DNA of 64,000 nucleotides from Hoyosella subflava DQS3-9A1 (GCF_000214175.1 NC_015564.1:4526001-4590000), one strand, 5' to 3'. Shown: positions 49,797 through 60,709, counted from the stretch's first letter. Made by a program: numbers and translations. Notes: a model not told the origin generated them from the sequence alone.

Positions 49797-50108
49797 GAAT
49801 GCCCTCCCGCCGCCAAAAGGGAACACTCAGTAAACAAGCTACTCCCGTTACGTAGCCCGTCGCGGCGGAAGTCAAACATCCCTGGCGTCCCCTCCGCGAC
49901 ACTGGACTTGTTAAAGATCAAGCCAACTACGTCACCCTCCCGGTAGGCTGAGACCTAGCTCACAAGAGTGCGGCCGAAAGATGTTCGGCTTCAAGGGATG
50001 GAGTGATCGCCAGCCCACCTCACAGCGATCGCCCGTCACCATGCGGTTGCAGGACGGCCCGCCCACAGGCGGCTCGGAACAGTAGCGCGAGGAGGGGAAG
50101 TTCCGGCG
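49797..50108. other. Divergent intergenic region between the NRPS and nuoA
   Basis: 312 bp without a gene. It must carry the promoters of both the NRPS gene and the nuo operon. Seen are a CRP-like site (49949-49964), the heptamer GATCGCC repeated at 50005-50011 and 50027-50033, and ribosome-site-like GGAGGGG at 50092-50098 before nuoA. The part nearest the NRPS is lower in GC than the surroundings. No clear -35/-10 pair or terminator was recognised. Confidence 0.5.
49949..49964. promoter_or_regulatory. CRP/GlxR-like site
   Basis: TGAGA-CCTAGC-TCACA matches nine of the ten fixed bases of the TGTGA-N6-TCACA consensus used by CRP/GlxR proteins of this order. It is about 145 bp before nuoA and about 153 bp before the NRPS start, so either could be the target. 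Confidence 0.45.
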
Positions 50109-50465
50109 ATGAACGTTTTTGTGCCGATCCTTGTACTCGGAGTGATCGCCGTAGTCTTCGCGGTAGTTTCCGTCGTGATCGCGTCGGTTGTGGGGCCGAA
50201 GCGATACAACCGCGCGAAACTCGAGGCGTACGAGTGCGGCATTGAGCCCGCAGCGCAGCCGATGGCGGGGCGTTTCCCCATCAAGTACTACCTGACAGCC
50301 ATGCTGTTCATCATTTTCGGCATCGAAATCGTATTTCTCTATCCGTGGGCCATCCACTTCGACGAGCTCGGCTTATTTGGCCTCGCGGCGATGGCCCTGT
50401 TCATCTTCAACGTCTCCGTCGCCTACGCCTACGAGTGGCGGCGCGGCGGTCTTAGCTGGGATTAA
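50109..50465 (+). CDS. nuoA: NADH-quinone oxidoreductase subunit A
   Basis: A 118-residue membrane subunit of respiratory complex I with three hydrophobic segments (about 5-28, 62-82, 90-108). The loop between the first two holds KLEAYECGIEP, with the Cys and Glu conserved at the junction to the quinone site, and RFPIKYYLTAMLFIIFGIEIVFLYPWA is the family signature. It is first in the operon; GGAGGGG lies about 10 bases before the ATG, and nuoB follows after 21 bp. Confidence 0.97.
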   Translation: MNVFVPILVLGVIAVVFAVVSVVIASVVGPKRYNRAKLEAYECGIEPAAQPMAGRFPIKYYLTAMLFIIFGIEIVFLYPWAIHFDELGLFGLAAMALFIFNVSVAYAYEWRRGGLSWD

Positions 50466-50486
50466 GCGTGCCGGGAGTACAAAACA

Positions 50487-51041
50487 ATGGGTCTTGAAGA
50501 GAAGGTGCCAAGCGGTTTTCTGCTGAGCACAGTCGAACAATTGGCGGGCTACATGCGTAAAGGGTCCCTGTGGCCTGCGACGTTCGGGCTCGCGTGCTGC
50601 GCCATCGAGATGATGGCGACCAGTGGCGGGCGCTACGATCTCGCGCGGTTCGGTATGGAGGCTTTCCGGGCATCACCGCGACAGGCCGATCTCATGATTG
50701 TGGCCGGCCGGGTCAGCCAGAAGATGGCGCCGGTACTGCGTCAGGTCTACGACCAGATGGTAGAGCCGAAGTGGGTGCTGTCGATGGGTGTGTGTGCGTC
50801 GTCTGGGGGCATGTTCAACAACTACGCGATTGTGCAGGGCGTCGACCATGTCGTCCCCGTTGACATTTACCTGCCCGGATGTCCGCCTCGGCCGGAGATG
50901 CTGCTACACGCGATCCTGAAGCTGCACGACAAAATCCAGGAGATGCCCCTCGGTGTCAATCGCGACGAAGCCGTGCGTGCGGCCGAGCAAGCTGCGCTCG
51001 CCTCCCGTCCGACGATCGAATTGAAGGGACTGCTTCGTTGA
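50487..51041 (+). CDS. nuoB: NADH-quinone oxidoreductase subunit B
   Basis: A 184-residue peripheral-arm subunit that holds the terminal [4Fe-4S] cluster N2, the direct donor to quinone. The ligands are visible as the Cys pair in GLACCAIEM, the Cys in [15 protein letters not shown] and the Cys in LPGCPPRPE. The C-terminal 35 residues are an Ala- and Arg-rich tail longer than in E. coli's short end region, common in actinobacteria. The stop overlaps the TTG start of nuoC. Confidence 0.98.
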   Translation: MGLEEKVPSGFLLSTVEQLAGYMRKGSLWPATFGLACCAIEMMATSGGRYDLARFGMEAFRASPRQADLMIVAGRVSQKMAPVLRQVYDQMVEPKWVLSMGVCASSGGMFNNYAIVQGVDHVVPVDIYLPGCPPRPEMLLHAILKLHDKIQEMPLGVNRDEAVRAAEQAALASRPTIELKGLLR

Positions 51042-51778
51042 CGGACTCTCACGACAAGAATCGCAAGGAAGAGGCGACAGCAGGTCCCGAGGGAAGCGTC
51101 CCCGATCGCAGTGCACGATCCGAAGTGATCGACGTCCGCAGGGGCATGTTCGGAGTGCGGGGCAGCGGCGATACCTCCGGATACGGGCGGCTCGTACGCC
51201 CAGTGAAGCTGCCCGGCAGCTCACCCCGCCCATATGGCGGCTACTTCGACGACGTGGCGGATGCACTCGCCGCGGCACTCGACGCTGAAGGTGTGGCTTT
51301 CGATGAAGCAGTCGAGAAGGTCGTCGTGTTCTGCGGCGAAATGACGTTTCACGTGTTCCGGGACCATCTGGTGCTCGTCGCGAAGCTACTCCGCGACGCG
51401 ACGCTGCTGCGATTCGAAATGTGCCTCGGGGTCAGCGGCGTTCACTACCCAGAAGATGAGGGGCGCGAACTGCACGCGGTGTACCCGCTGATGTCGATCA
51501 CCCACAACCGGCGCATCCGCCTAGAGGTGGCTGCACCGGATGCTGACCCGCACATCCCGTCGCTGTACAGCGTGTATCCGGCGAATGACTGGCATGAACG
51601 GGAAACCTACGACTTCTTCGGGATCATTTTCGACGGTCACCCCTCGCTGACCCGCATCGAAATGCCCGATGACTGGGAAGGGCATCCTCAGCGCAAGGAT
51701 TATCCGCTCGGCGGTGTCCCGGTCGAATACAAGGGCGCGGTTATTCCGCCGCCGGACGAGCGGAGGGCCTACAACTGA
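51038..51778 (+). CDS. nuoC: NADH-quinone oxidoreductase subunit C
   Basis: A 246-residue peripheral-arm subunit without cofactors that packs against NuoD. I place the start at TTG 51038, which overlaps the nuoB stop (TTGA) and has AAGGGA about 9 bases upstream; no ATG or GTG closer to the conserved part has a better site. The first 45 residues are polar. The conserved core runs from about 70, with [16 protein letters not shown], and the signature [40 protein letters not shown] near the C-terminus. The stop overlaps nuoD by one base. Confidence 0.95.
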   Translation: MTDSHDKNRKEEATAGPEGSVPDRSARSEVIDVRRGMFGVRGSGDTSGYGRLVRPVKLPGSSPRPYGGYFDDVADALAAALDAEGVAFDEAVEKVVVFCGEMTFHVFRDHLVLVAKLLRDATLLRFEMCLGVSGVHYPEDEGRELHAVYPLMSITHNRRIRLEVAAPDADPHIPSLYSVYPANDWHERETYDFFGIIFDGHPSLTRIEMPDDWEGHPQRKDYPLGGVPVEYKGAVIPPPDERRAYN

Positions 51779-53082
51779 TGAGCGAAGACACGCGCGGCGA
51801 GTCCGTCTTCACCGTGTCCGGCCAGGACTGGGAGAGCATCAGCGAGGCGGCCAAGGGGGCTGACGACGAACGGATCGTCGTGAACATGGGGCCGCAGCAT
51901 CCCTCGACGCACGGAGTGCTGCGGCTGATACTCGAGATCGAAGGGGAAACCGTCACCGAAGCCCGCTGCGGCATCGGTTACCTCCACACGGGCATCGAAA
52001 AGAACCTCGAATACCGTTACTGGACCCAGGGCGTCACCTTCGTGACGCGCATGGACTACCTGTCCCCGTTCTTCAACGAAACGGCCTACTGCCTCGGTGT
52101 TGAGCGACTGCTCGACATCACTGAGCAGATCCCTGAGCGCGCGAGCGTCATCCGTGTCTTGCTGATGGAGCTGAACCGGATTTCTTCGCATCTTGTCGCG
52201 CTCGCTACTGGCGCCCTCGAACTGGGCGCAAGCACCCCGATGCTGTTCGGTTTCCGTGAGCGTGAGCAGGTACTCGACGTCTTCGAGGCGGTAACCGGGT
52301 TGCGCATGAATCATGCTTACATTCGCCCAGGCGGACTTGCTCAGGACATCTCGGAGGAGGGCATCGGAAAGGTTCGTGACCTCCTTGCGCTGATGCCGAA
52401 AAGGCTCCGCGAGATGGAGCTGATACTCAGTGAGAACCCGATCTGGAAAGCGCGAACGAAGGACGTCGGCTACCTGGACCTCACAGGCTGCATGGCCCTC
52501 GGAATCACCGGTCCCATTCTGCGTTCCACCGGGCTGCCGCACGATCTGCGCAAGTCACAGCCCTACTGCGGGTACGAGAACTACGAATTCGACGTCATCA
52601 CGGACACCGGCTGTGATTGCTATGGCCGTTACCTCATCCGGGTGAAAGAGATGAGGGAGTCGCTGAAGATCGTCGAGCAGTGCCTCGACCGGCTCCGTCC
52701 CGGCCCCGTCATGGTCGAAGACAGGAAGATCGCCTGGCCTGCACAGCTGAAACTCGGCCCCGACGGTCTGGGGAATTCCCTCGAGCACATTCGCAAGATC
52801 ATGGATACGTCGATGGAAGCGCTGATCCATCATTTCAAACTCGTCACCGAGGGTTTCCGGGTGCCCGCTGGGCAGGTGTACACGGCGGTGGAATCGCCGC
52901 GCGGCGAACTTGGCGTGCACATGGTAAGTGACGGCGGCACGCGCCCCTACCGTGTGCATTACCGGGATCCGTCGTTCACGAACCTTCAGGCCGTTGCAGC
53001 GATGTGCGAGGGCGGCATGGTTGCCGACGTCATCGCCGCGGTCGCCAGCATCGACCCCGTAATGGGTGGAGTGGACCGATGA
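51778..53082 (+). CDS. nuoD: NADH-quinone oxidoreductase subunit D
   Basis: A 434-residue subunit that, with NuoB, forms the quinone-binding pocket. The segment [23 protein letters not shown] contains the pocket histidine, and the family regions [40 protein letters not shown] and [20 protein letters not shown] are all present. Genes overlap at both ends (TGATG with nuoC, ATGA with nuoE), so translation is tightly linked. Confidence 0.98.
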   Translation: MSEDTRGESVFTVSGQDWESISEAAKGADDERIVVNMGPQHPSTHGVLRLILEIEGETVTEARCGIGYLHTGIEKNLEYRYWTQGVTFVTRMDYLSPFFNETAYCLGVERLLDITEQIPERASVIRVLLMELNRISSHLVALATGALELGASTPMLFGFREREQVLDVFEAVTGLRMNHAYIRPGGLAQDISEEGIGKVRDLLALMPKRLREMELILSENPIWKARTKDVGYLDLTGCMALGITGPILRSTGLPHDLRKSQPYCGYENYEFDVITDTGCDCYGRYLIRVKEMRESLKIVEQCLDRLRPGPVMVEDRKIAWPAQLKLGPDGLGNSLEHIRKIMDTSMEALIHHFKLVTEGFRVPAGQVYTAVESPRGELGVHMVSDGGTRPYRVHYRDPSFTNLQAVAAMCEGGMVADVIAAVASIDPVMGGVDR

Positions 53083-53984
53083 CCACACAGGAGCCAGTTT
53101 TCCTTCAGCTCGGGCAGAAGCCCGAGGAAAAAGGTCTCATCGTCCGGGAGGGTGCCCGCGGCAGCTACCCAGCGGACATCAGCGAACGGCTCGGCGAGGC
53201 CGCTGAGCAGATCATCGCGCGCTACCCCGAGTCCCGGTCAGCGCTGCTGCCGCTGCTGCATCTCGTGCAGTCCGAAGACGGCTGCATCACACCCGCGGGG
53301 ATCGACTTCTGTGCGAGGCACCTGGGACTCTCCGGCGCCGAAGTCGCCGCGGTCGCGACGTTTTACTCGATGTACCGGCGAACGCCCACCGGCGACTATC
53401 ACGTCGGTGTCTGCACCAACACTCTCTGCGCTGTGATGGGCGGAGACATGATCTTCGCTGAACTCAAAAAGCATCTGGGCATCGGCCATGGAGAAACGAC
53501 AGCCGACGGCAAAGTCACGCTGGAACACATCGAGTGCAACGCGGCGTGCGACTACGCCCCAGTGATGATGATCAACTGGGAGTTCTTCGACGACCAGACC
53601 CCACAGTCGGCAAAGCAGATAGTCGACGATCTGCGGTCGGGCAAGACCGTCACACCCACCCGAGGTGCTCCGCTCTGCACGTTCCGCGAGACAGCACGCA
53701 TCCTCGCTGGTTTCCCCGATCCGCGTCCTGGCGCGCTGGACACCGAACCTGGTGACCCCACCCTCATCGGACTGCGCATCGCCCGGGAACGTGGAATGGA
53801 AGCACCCGAGGCGCCGGACCGCCCCACCCTATCGGCATCCAGAGCCGAGGGGACGGAGCCAGAAGCCGCGGAGCGAACCGCGGATGCCCCTGCGCCCGCA
53901 CCGTCAGCCACCGTGCCCCCAGAATCCGCGACCTCCGAAACCAGCCCGGACGTGACGGACGCGCCGGAAGTGAAGGGAGAGTGA
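53079..53984 (+). CDS. nuoE: NADH-quinone oxidoreductase subunit E with long disordered tail
   Basis: A 301-residue subunit of the NADH-input module that binds a [2Fe-2S] cluster through [12 protein letters not shown] (C-x4-C, about 112) and [10 protein letters not shown] (C-x3-C, about 153). The core ends near residue 200. The last 75 residues are rich in Pro, Ala, Glu and Thr and probably disordered; E. coli NuoE has about 166 residues and no such tail. The start ATG 53079 overlaps the nuoD stop; the frame's earlier start lies inside nuoD. One base separates its stop from nuoF. Confidence 0.96.
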   Translation: MTTQEPVFLQLGQKPEEKGLIVREGARGSYPADISERLGEAAEQIIARYPESRSALLPLLHLVQSEDGCITPAGIDFCARHLGLSGAEVAAVATFYSMYRRTPTGDYHVGVCTNTLCAVMGGDMIFAELKKHLGIGHGETTADGKVTLEHIECNAACDYAPVMMINWEFFDDQTPQSAKQIVDDLRSGKTVTPTRGAPLCTFRETARILAGFPDPRPGALDTEPGDPTLIGLRIARERGMEAPEAPDRPTLSASRAEGTEPEAAERTADAPAPAPSATVPPESATSETSPDVTDAPEVKGE

Positions 53985-53985
53985 C

Positions 53986-55308
53986 ATGCCGCTGACCCCA
54001 TTCCTCAGCCGGTACTGGGACGCTCCAGGAACCTGGACGCTGGACGCGTACCGCCGTCACGACGGCTACCAGGCCGTCAGCAAAGCACTGCGGATGCCAC
54101 CCGACGAGGTGATTCAGACCGTCAAGGATGCAGGTTTGCGCGGCCGCGGCGGTGCTGGTTTCCCCACTGGCATGAAGTGGGGGTTCATACCGCAGGGGCC
54201 CGAGAAGGATGGCACCGTCAAACCGCACTACCTCGTCGTCAATGCGGATGAGTCGGAGCCGGGCACCTGCAAAGACATTCCCCTGATGCTGGCAACGCCG
54301 CACGCCCTCGTCGAGGGAGTCATCATCGCCGCGTACGCAATCCGGGCGAGCCACGCGTTCATCTATGTGCGCGGCGAGGTCGTTCCAGTCCTGCGACGCC
54401 TGCAAGCAGCCGTCGCGGAAGCGTACGAGGCCGGGTATTTGGGGCGTGACATCCTCGGTAGCGGGTACGACCTCGAACTGATAGTGCATGCCGGAGCTGG
54501 GGCTTACATTTGCGGCGAGGAAACCGCGCTCCTCGATTCGCTGGAGGGCCGGCGCGGGCAGCCCCGGCTGCGACCACCGTTCCCAGCCGTCGCGGGGCTC
54601 TACGCTTGCCCGACCGTGGTCAACAACGTGGAGTCGATCGCGAGCGTTCCGCCGATCATCCTCAACGGCATCGACTGGTTCCGGTCGATGGGCACTGAAA
54701 AGTCGCCCGGCTTCACCCTCTATTCACTGTCCGGTCACGTCACACGTCCGGGGCAGTACGAGGCTCCGTTGGGCATCACATTGCGTGAACTACTCGACTA
54801 TGCCGGTGGGATCCGGGCCGGACACAAGCTGAAGTTCTGGACACCAGGCGGCTCTTCCACCCCGATTTTCACCGAGGAACACCTCGACGTCGCGCTTGAC
54901 TATGAAGGGTGCAGCGCGGCGGGATCAATGCTCGGCACCAAGGCCCTGCAGATCTTCGATGACACTACGTGCGTGGTCCGCGCGGTTCTGCGGTGGACGG
55001 AGTTCTACGCACATGAGTCGTGCGGGAAGTGCACACCGTGCAGGGAAGGCACGTACTGGCTCGTCCAAATTCTGGAACGCCTCGAAAACGGGCTCGGCAC
55101 GGAAGCGGATCTCGACAAGTTGCTTGACGTCTCCGACAACATCCTCGGTAAATCGTTCTGCGCGCTCGGTGACGGTGCGGCAAGCCCCATCATGTCGTCG
55201 ATCAAGTACTTCCGGGACGAGTACCTTGCGCATCTGCCAGATGGGTGTCCGTTCGACCCGTACAAGTCCACTCTCATGGCCGAACGAGTGGAAGAGGGAG
55301 CCCTATGA
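53986..55308 (+). CDS. nuoF: NADH-quinone oxidoreductase subunit F
   Basis: A 440-residue subunit that takes hydride from NADH through FMN. The NADH/FMN regions are [17 protein letters not shown] at about 47 and [32 protein letters not shown] at about 170. The [4Fe-4S] cluster N3 is held by [15 protein letters not shown] and a further Cys in [13 protein letters not shown]. The stop overlaps the nuoG start (ATGA). Confidence 0.98.
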   Translation: MPLTPFLSRYWDAPGTWTLDAYRRHDGYQAVSKALRMPPDEVIQTVKDAGLRGRGGAGFPTGMKWGFIPQGPEKDGTVKPHYLVVNADESEPGTCKDIPLMLATPHALVEGVIIAAYAIRASHAFIYVRGEVVPVLRRLQAAVAEAYEAGYLGRDILGSGYDLELIVHAGAGAYICGEETALLDSLEGRRGQPRLRPPFPAVAGLYACPTVVNNVESIASVPPIILNGIDWFRSMGTEKSPGFTLYSLSGHVTRPGQYEAPLGITLRELLDYAGGIRAGHKLKFWTPGGSSTPIFTEEHLDVALDYEGCSAAGSMLGTKALQIFDDTTCVVRAVLRWTEFYAHESCGKCTPCREGTYWLVQILERLENGLGTEADLDKLLDVSDNILGKSFCALGDGAASPIMSSIKYFRDEYLAHLPDGCPFDPYKSTLMAERVEEGAL

Positions 55309-57722
55309 CAGTCACAAGCAACTCGCACAGCAGCGATGTCGCTCCCGCTGACCTCGTCACGCTGACCATCGATGGCATCGAGGTGAGCGTCCCCAAGGGC
55401 ACGCTCGTCATCCGCGCCGCCGAACTGATCGGCATTCAGATCCCGCGTTTCTGCGACCATCCCCTCCTCGATCCGGTGGGCGCGTGCCGCCAGTGCATCG
55501 TCGAAGTCGAGGGACAGCGCAAGCCACTCGCGTCCTGCACGACAACCGTCACCGAGGGCATGGTCGTCAAAACCCAGCTCACCTCAGCGGTCGCGGACAA
55601 GGCGCAAAAGGGTGTCATGGAGTTGCTCCTCATCAACCATCCCCTCGATTGCCCTGTGTGCGACAAGGGGGGTGAGTGCCCGCTGCAGAATCAGGCCATG
55701 TCCAACGGGCAAGCCGAGTCCCGCTTCACCGACGTCAAAAGAACCTTCCCTAAACCGATCAATATTTCGTCGCAGGTGCTGCTCGACCGGGAACGCTGCG
55801 TGCTGTGCGCGCGCTGTACCCGTTTTTCGCAGCAAGTGGCGGGTGACCCGTTCATCGAACTGATGGAGCGCGGCGCGCTACAGCAAGTCGGCATCTACAC
55901 GAATGAACCGTTCGAGTCATATTTCTCAGGGAACACGGTCCAGATCTGCCCGGTGGGTGCCCTGACTGGAGCGTCGTACCGGTTCCGGGCCCGGCCGTTC
56001 GACCTCGTCTCGAGCCCGAGTGTCTGCGAGCACTGTTCCAGCGGTTGCGCACAGCGGACTGACCATCGGCGCGGGAAAGTATTGCGGCGGCTCGCCGGTG
56101 ACGACCCTCAAGTAAACGAGGAGTGGAACTGCGACAAGGGCCGCTGGGCATTCGCTTACGCCACCGAGAACGACCGGATCACCTCACCGATGATTCGCGG
56201 CGAGAACGGTTCACTCGTGGCCGCGTCGTGGTCCGAAGCTCTCGCCGTGGCAGCGCGCGGCCTCGCCAATACCCGCGCCGGGGTGCTTGTTGGCGGCCGC
56301 GTGACCTATGAGGATGCCTACGCGTACGCGAAATTCGCGCGAGTAGCACTGGGCACGAACGATGTCGACTTCCGTGCCCGCTTCCACTCCGCGGAGGAAG
56401 CGGACTTCCTCGCGGCGCGTGTCGCCGGACGCGGCGCAGTTACCTACACGAGCCTGGAACAGGCACCTGTCGTACTACTGGCTGGCTTCGAACCAGAAGA
56501 AGAGTCACCGATAGTGTTCCTCCGGCTGCGCAAAGCGGTCCGGAAGAACCAGCTCAAGGTCTACTCCCTCGCCGCCTACTCGACGCCGGGCCTTACAAAG
56601 ATGGCCGGAAAGCTGATCCGGACAATCCCTGGCAGCGAAGCGGACACTCTTGGGTCTCTACCTGCGGAGGTGGCCGACCTGCTGCGGACTCCCGGTGCCG
56701 TGATCCTCGCCGGAGAACGGCTGGCAGGCGCCGTGGGCGGGCTGTCAGCTGTAAGCCAGCTTGCGGAAGACACCGGCGCCGCGCTCGCTTGGGTGCCGCG
56801 TAGAGCGGGAGAGCGCGGTGCCGTCGAGGCGGGTGCTTTGCCGAACCTGCTGCCCGGTGGGCGTCCTCTCAGCGATCCCGCCGCCCGGCGTGAGGTCGCA
56901 TCAGCATGGGGCACGTCTGACCTTCCCAGCGAAACCGGTCGGGACACCAGCGCGATCCTCACCGCTGCAGCCGATGGAGACCTCGATGCGCTGATTGTGG
57001 GCGGAGTCGAACCTACTGACCTGCCCGACCCAGAGGCAGCGCTGACAGCCATCGATGCAGCCGGGTTCGTGGTCAGTCTCGAGTTGCGCCGAAGCGTCGT
57101 CACAGATCGAGCGGACGTCGTCTTCCCCATTGCCCCCGTCATGGAGAAAGCAGGAACGTTCCTCAACTGGGAGGGCCGCGAACGACCCTTCGCGGCGGCG
57201 CTCCGGAACACAGGCGCGATGCCCGATCAGCGTGTGCTCAACTCGCTCGCCGACGAAATGGGTGTTCATTTGGGACTGCCCGACGCGGAGACCGCACGGG
57301 CCGAACTCGCCACACTCAGCCTGTGGGATGGGCCGAGTGCCGCGCCACCACAGGTAGCCGCCGGACCAATACCGCAGCCAGGGCCAGGGGAAGCGATTCT
57401 TGCGACCTGGCGGATGCTGCTCGACGCAGGCCGATTGCAAGACGGTGAGCCGCACCTCGCGGGCACGGCACGCGAACCTGTCATTCGGCTTTCTGCCCTT
57501 ACCGCGGCCGAAATCGGGGCTGAGGAGGGCACGCTCGTCACAGTGAGTTCCGCGCGCGGCACGGTGACACTCCCCCTCAGGGTCACGGAGATGCCAGACC
57601 GCGTGGTGTGGCTGCCACAGAACTCCCCTGGCGCGCTCGTCAACACCGTCCTCGCCGCGCCCGTCGGCAGTGTCGTCCAAGTTGGCGCGGCTCTCAACGG
57701 TCGAGGCCGGGAGGGCGACTGA
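55305..57722 (+). CDS. nuoG: NADH-quinone oxidoreductase subunit G
   Basis: An 805-residue iron-sulphur subunit that carries electrons from NuoE/F towards NuoI. The N-terminal ferredoxin-like part shows [15 protein letters not shown] with the remaining ligand in ASCTTTV. A His-containing cluster region reads [18 protein letters not shown], followed by [12 protein letters not shown] with the distal Cys in [17 protein letters not shown] near 245 begins the molybdopterin-oxidoreductase-like domain, which is degenerate after about 300. The start ATG 55305 overlaps nuoF's stop. Length is in the usual range for actinobacteria. Confidence 0.97.
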   Translation: MTVTSNSHSSDVAPADLVTLTIDGIEVSVPKGTLVIRAAELIGIQIPRFCDHPLLDPVGACRQCIVEVEGQRKPLASCTTTVTEGMVVKTQLTSAVADKAQKGVMELLLINHPLDCPVCDKGGECPLQNQAMSNGQAESRFTDVKRTFPKPINISSQVLLDRERCVLCARCTRFSQQVAGDPFIELMERGALQQVGIYTNEPFESYFSGNTVQICPVGALTGASYRFRARPFDLVSSPSVCEHCSSGCAQRTDHRRGKVLRRLAGDDPQVNEEWNCDKGRWAFAYATENDRITSPMIRGENGSLVAASWSEALAVAARGLANTRAGVLVGGRVTYEDAYAYAKFARVALGTNDVDFRARFHSAEEADFLAARVAGRGAVTYTSLEQAPVVLLAGFEPEEESPIVFLRLRKAVRKNQLKVYSLAAYSTPGLTKMAGKLIRTIPGSEADTLGSLPAEVADLLRTPGAVILAGERLAGAVGGLSAVSQLAEDTGAALAWVPRRAGERGAVEAGALPNLLPGGRPLSDPAARREVASAWGTSDLPSETGRDTSAILTAAADGDLDALIVGGVEPTDLPDPEAALTAIDAAGFVVSLELRRSVVTDRADVVFPIAPVMEKAGTFLNWEGRERPFAAALRNTGAMPDQRVLNSLADEMGVHLGLPDAETARAELATLSLWDGPSAAPPQVAAGPIPQPGPGEAILATWRMLLDAGRLQDGEPHLAGTAREPVIRLSALTAAEIGAEEGTLVTVSSARGTVTLPLRVTEMPDRVVWLPQNSPGALVNTVLAAPVGSVVQVGAALNGRGREGD

Positions 57723-59008
57723 TGAACGACGACACCCTCGCAGTCGGGTACGCGGACCTGTCCCTTTTCGGCCAGGATCCGGTGTGGCTGGTGGTGGCCA
57801 AAGCGGTCGCGGTCTTCGCGTTCCTCGTGCTCACTGTGCTCGTCGCCATCCTGGTGGAACGCAAGATCATCGCCTGGATGCAGATGCGCCTCGGGCCCAA
57901 CCGGGTCGGCCCGTGGGGCCTGCTGCAAAGCCTTGCTGACGGCGTCAAGCTGGCATTGAAAGAGGGCATCATTCCCAAGGGCGTCGACAAGCCGCTCTAC
58001 CTGCTCGCCCCCGTCATCGCCGTGGTGCCCGCCATCATGGCATTCGCGGTGATCCCATTCGGTCCCGAAGTCTCGATCCTCGGGAACCAGACCCCACTAC
58101 AGTTGACTGACCTGCCCGTTGCGGTGCTGTACATCCTGGCAGTCACCTCCGTGGGCGTCTACGGAATCGTCCTCGCAGGATGGTCCTCAGGCTCGACGTA
58201 TCCACTTCTCGGTGGGCTGCGCTCGACAGCGCAGGTCATCTCCTACGAAATCGCTATGGCGCTGTCGTTCGTTGGTGTGTTCCTCTTCGCGGGCACCATG
58301 TCGACCTCAGGGATCGTCGCCGCGCAGGAAGGCACCTGGTACGTCTTCCTTCTGCTGCCATCCTTCCTCATCTACATCACCTCGATGGTGGGCGAAACCA
58401 ACCGCGCACCGTTCGACCTACCCGAAGCGGAAGGCGAACTCGTCGGAGGTTTCCACACGGAGTACTCGTCCCTGCGTTTCGCGATGTTCATGCTCGCCGA
58501 GTACATCAACATGGTTACTGTGTCAGCGCTCGCGACCACGCTGTTCTTCGGCGGCTGGCGCGCACCCTTCCCCTTCAGCATGTGGGAGGGTGCCAACACC
58601 GGCTGGCTGCCGGTGCTGTGGTTCGTACTCAAAGTGTGGGGATTCCTCTTCGTCTTCATCTGGCTTCGCGCCACGCTGCCGCGGCTCCGGTATGACCAAT
58701 TCATGAACCTGGGCTGGAAGATCCTGATTCCCGTCTCGCTGGCCTGGGTGATGGTGGTCGCGACTGTTCGCGGCTTCTACAACGCCGGATACGATGCACA
58801 GACTCTCACCCTCGTTGTTGCGGGTGTCACCCTCGCCGCGATCATCCTCATCGCCGTGTGGTTCCGGATGAAGGGTGCACGGGCACGGGAAAGCCGAGTT
58901 CCCGTAGCAGGCCAGGACACCCAGTTCGACCCGATGGCGGGCGGTTTCCCCGTGCCGCCGCTACCCGGCCAGACATCCGCGCAGGCTGAGGAGGCCCGAA
59001 ATGCCTAA
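57722..59008 (+). CDS. nuoH: NADH-quinone oxidoreductase subunit H
   Basis: A 428-residue membrane subunit with about eight hydrophobic helices at the joint between the peripheral and membrane arms. It has [21 protein letters not shown] at about 40 and [30 protein letters not shown] at about 225, the acidic loop lining the quinone channel. ATG 57722 overlaps the nuoG stop (TGATG). The C-terminal 50 residues form a polar tail. The 3' end overlaps nuoI by 8 bp. Confidence 0.98.
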   Translation: MNDDTLAVGYADLSLFGQDPVWLVVAKAVAVFAFLVLTVLVAILVERKIIAWMQMRLGPNRVGPWGLLQSLADGVKLALKEGIIPKGVDKPLYLLAPVIAVVPAIMAFAVIPFGPEVSILGNQTPLQLTDLPVAVLYILAVTSVGVYGIVLAGWSSGSTYPLLGGLRSTAQVISYEIAMALSFVGVFLFAGTMSTSGIVAAQEGTWYVFLLLPSFLIYITSMVGETNRAPFDLPEAEGELVGGFHTEYSSLRFAMFMLAEYINMVTVSALATTLFFGGWRAPFPFSMWEGANTGWLPVLWFVLKVWGFLFVFIWLRATLPRLRYDQFMNLGWKILIPVSLAWVMVVATVRGFYNAGYDAQTLTLVVAGVTLAAIILIAVWFRMKGARARESRVPVAGQDTQFDPMAGGFPVPPLPGQTSAQAEEARNA

Positions 59009-59558
59009 GACCCCCAGATTTATCGAACCCCTTGCGGGGTTCGGTGTGACCTTCTCCACCATGTTCAAGAAGCCGATCACAGAGCGATACCCCGAAGAGA
59101 AGGTGCCGACCAGCCCCCAGTACCACGGGCGGCATCAACTCAACCGCCACCCGGACGGTCTCGAGAAGTGCATCGGCTGCGAACTGTGCGCGTGGGCGTG
59201 CCCCGCCGACGCCATCTACGTCGAAGGGGCCGACAACACCGAAGCCGAACGGTATTCGCCCGGGGAACGGTACGGCCGCGTCTACCAGATCAACTACCTG
59301 CGCTGCATCGGCTGTGGACTGTGCATTGAGGCCTGCCCCACTCGCGCACTGACGATGACCAATGACTACGAGATGGCAGACGATAACCGCGCAGATCTGA
59401 TTTACGAGAAGGATCGGCTGCTCGCTCCGTTGAACGACGGGATGATCGCACCGCCGCATCCCATGTATCCCGGCACCACCGAAGACGACTACTACCGTGG
59501 CTCCGTCACTGAAGCGTCGCCGCAGCAGGGTGACGCGTCTCGAGAGGAGAGCCGCTAG
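59001..59558 (+). CDS. nuoI: NADH-quinone oxidoreductase subunit I
   Basis: A 185-residue ferredoxin-type subunit with two [4Fe-4S] clusters, N6a and N6b. The two ligand sets are [18 protein letters not shown] at about 56 and [18 protein letters not shown] at about 101. It passes electrons from NuoG to NuoB. The ATG lies 8 bp inside nuoH, and the stop TAG overlaps the GTG start of nuoJ by one base. Confidence 0.98.
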   Translation: MPKTPRFIEPLAGFGVTFSTMFKKPITERYPEEKVPTSPQYHGRHQLNRHPDGLEKCIGCELCAWACPADAIYVEGADNTEAERYSPGERYGRVYQINYLRCIGCGLCIEACPTRALTMTNDYEMADDNRADLIYEKDRLLAPLNDGMIAPPHPMYPGTTEDDYYRGSVTEASPQQGDASREESR

Positions 59559-60349
59559 TGGGTGCCGCAGCGTCTGCGCTCGTCCTTGGGCAACCGATCA
59601 CCGAGACCTCCACTGGTGAGGCGGTCCAATTCTGGATACTCGCCGCCATAGCCGTCGTCGGGGCGCTCGGCGTAGTGGCGTCGAAAAAGGCCGTCTACTC
59701 GGCGATGTTCCTCGCCATGACCATGATCATCCTGGCGATCTTCTACATCGCACAGGGCGCGCTTTTCCTCGGCGTCGTGCAAGTAGTCGTGTACACGGGC
59801 GCCGTGATGATGCTGTTCCTCTTTGTCGTCATGCTGATCGGAATCGAGTCGTCGGACTCACTCGTCGAGACTCTGCGCGGTCACCGCATCGCCGCTGTCG
59901 CCGCGGGTCTCGGTTTCGGACTCCTGCTCGCGGCAGGCATCGCACGAGCGGCACTCCCCACGTTCGCCGGTTTTGAAGAGCAGGAAAACAATGTACCGGC
60001 GCTCGCCGAACTGCTCTTCGTCCGGTACGTCTGGGCATTTGAACTGACGGGTGTACTGCTCATCATCGCCACCCTGGGCGCGATGGTTCTCGCGCACCGC
60101 GAGAAGTTCACGTCCCGCCGTACCCAGAAGGAACAGTCACAAGAACGGTTCCAGGCCTGGCAGCGCGGCGAGGGCGGACACCTTACGCCGCTGCCAAGCC
60201 CCGGGGTCTACGCCAGGCACAACGCCGTGAACCAGCTCGCACGGCTCCCTGACGGCTCGTACGCGCAGAGCTCGGTCAGCGAAGTGTTCCGCAAACAGGC
60301 GTCGTCCCACCCTGAACTCGAATCAGGTGAGGAGGACAGTCCCCGGTGA
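59558..60349 (+). CDS. nuoJ: NADH-quinone oxidoreductase subunit J
   Basis: A 263-residue membrane subunit with five hydrophobic helices (about 22-190) including the segment [26 protein letters not shown] with the bulged helix of the family. A C-terminal polar tail of about 80 residues (from [15 protein letters not shown]) is absent from the 184-residue E. coli form but usual in actinobacteria. The GTG start shares a base with the nuoI stop, and the stop overlaps nuoK's GTG start. Confidence 0.96.
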   Translation: MGAAASALVLGQPITETSTGEAVQFWILAAIAVVGALGVVASKKAVYSAMFLAMTMIILAIFYIAQGALFLGVVQVVVYTGAVMMLFLFVVMLIGIESSDSLVETLRGHRIAAVAAGLGFGLLLAAGIARAALPTFAGFEEQENNVPALAELLFVRYVWAFELTGVLLIIATLGAMVLAHREKFTSRRTQKEQSQERFQAWQRGEGGHLTPLPSPGVYARHNAVNQLARLPDGSYAQSSVSEVFRKQASSHPELESGEEDSPR

Positions 60350-60645
60350 GTCCCGAGAACTATCTCTTCCTCTCAGCCCTGCTTTTCACGATCGGTGCGG
60401 CAGGGTTTCTGCTTCGCCGCAACGCGATCGTCGTGTTCATGTGCATCGAGCTGATGCTCAACGCGACGAACCTCGCGTTCGTGGCGTTCGCGAGGATGCA
60501 CGGAAACCTGGACGGTCAGGTTTTCGCATTCTTCACCATGGTCGTCGCAGCGGCGGAGGTCGTCGTCGGTCTTGCGATCATCATGGCCATCTATCGGTCC
60601 CGACGTTCGGCCTCGGTCGACGAAGCCAGCCTCCTGAAGAACTGA
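60346..60645 (+). CDS. nuoK: NADH-quinone oxidoreductase subunit K
   Basis: A 99-residue membrane subunit with three helices, starting at GTG 60346 in a GTGA overlap with nuoJ. The conserved membrane Glu residues needed for proton movement are visible in [20 protein letters not shown] and [15 protein letters not shown]. The gap to nuoL is 60 bp, one of the few real gaps in the operon, and contains a 19-codon frame. Confidence 0.98.
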   Translation: MSPENYLFLSALLFTIGAAGFLLRRNAIVVFMCIELMLNATNLAFVAFARMHGNLDGQVFAFFTMVVAAAEVVVGLAIIMAIYRSRRSASVDEASLLKN

Positions 60646-60649
60646 CGCC

Positions 60650-60709
60650 ATGCAGAAGAAGGTGACTGTGTTCATAAACCACGCCCGGACGATGGGGCAG
60701 ACCGCATGA
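60650..60709 (+). CDS. Possible 19-codon coupling ORF between nuoK and nuoL
   Basis: ATG at 60650, 4 bases after the nuoK stop, opens a 19-codon frame ([19 protein letters not shown]) whose TGA at 60707-60709 overlaps the nuoL ATG (ATGA), the same joint used by most genes of this operon. It is basic and not hydrophobic. It may only serve to hand ribosomes from nuoK to nuoL, or be chance; no ribosome site stands out before it. Confidence 0.35.
   Translation: MQKKVTVFINHARTMGQTA

Noticed and set aside
50005-50033. GATCGCC direct repeats as an operator before nuoA
   Set aside because: The heptamer also occurs in nuoA itself and the flanks of the two copies are only weakly alike.
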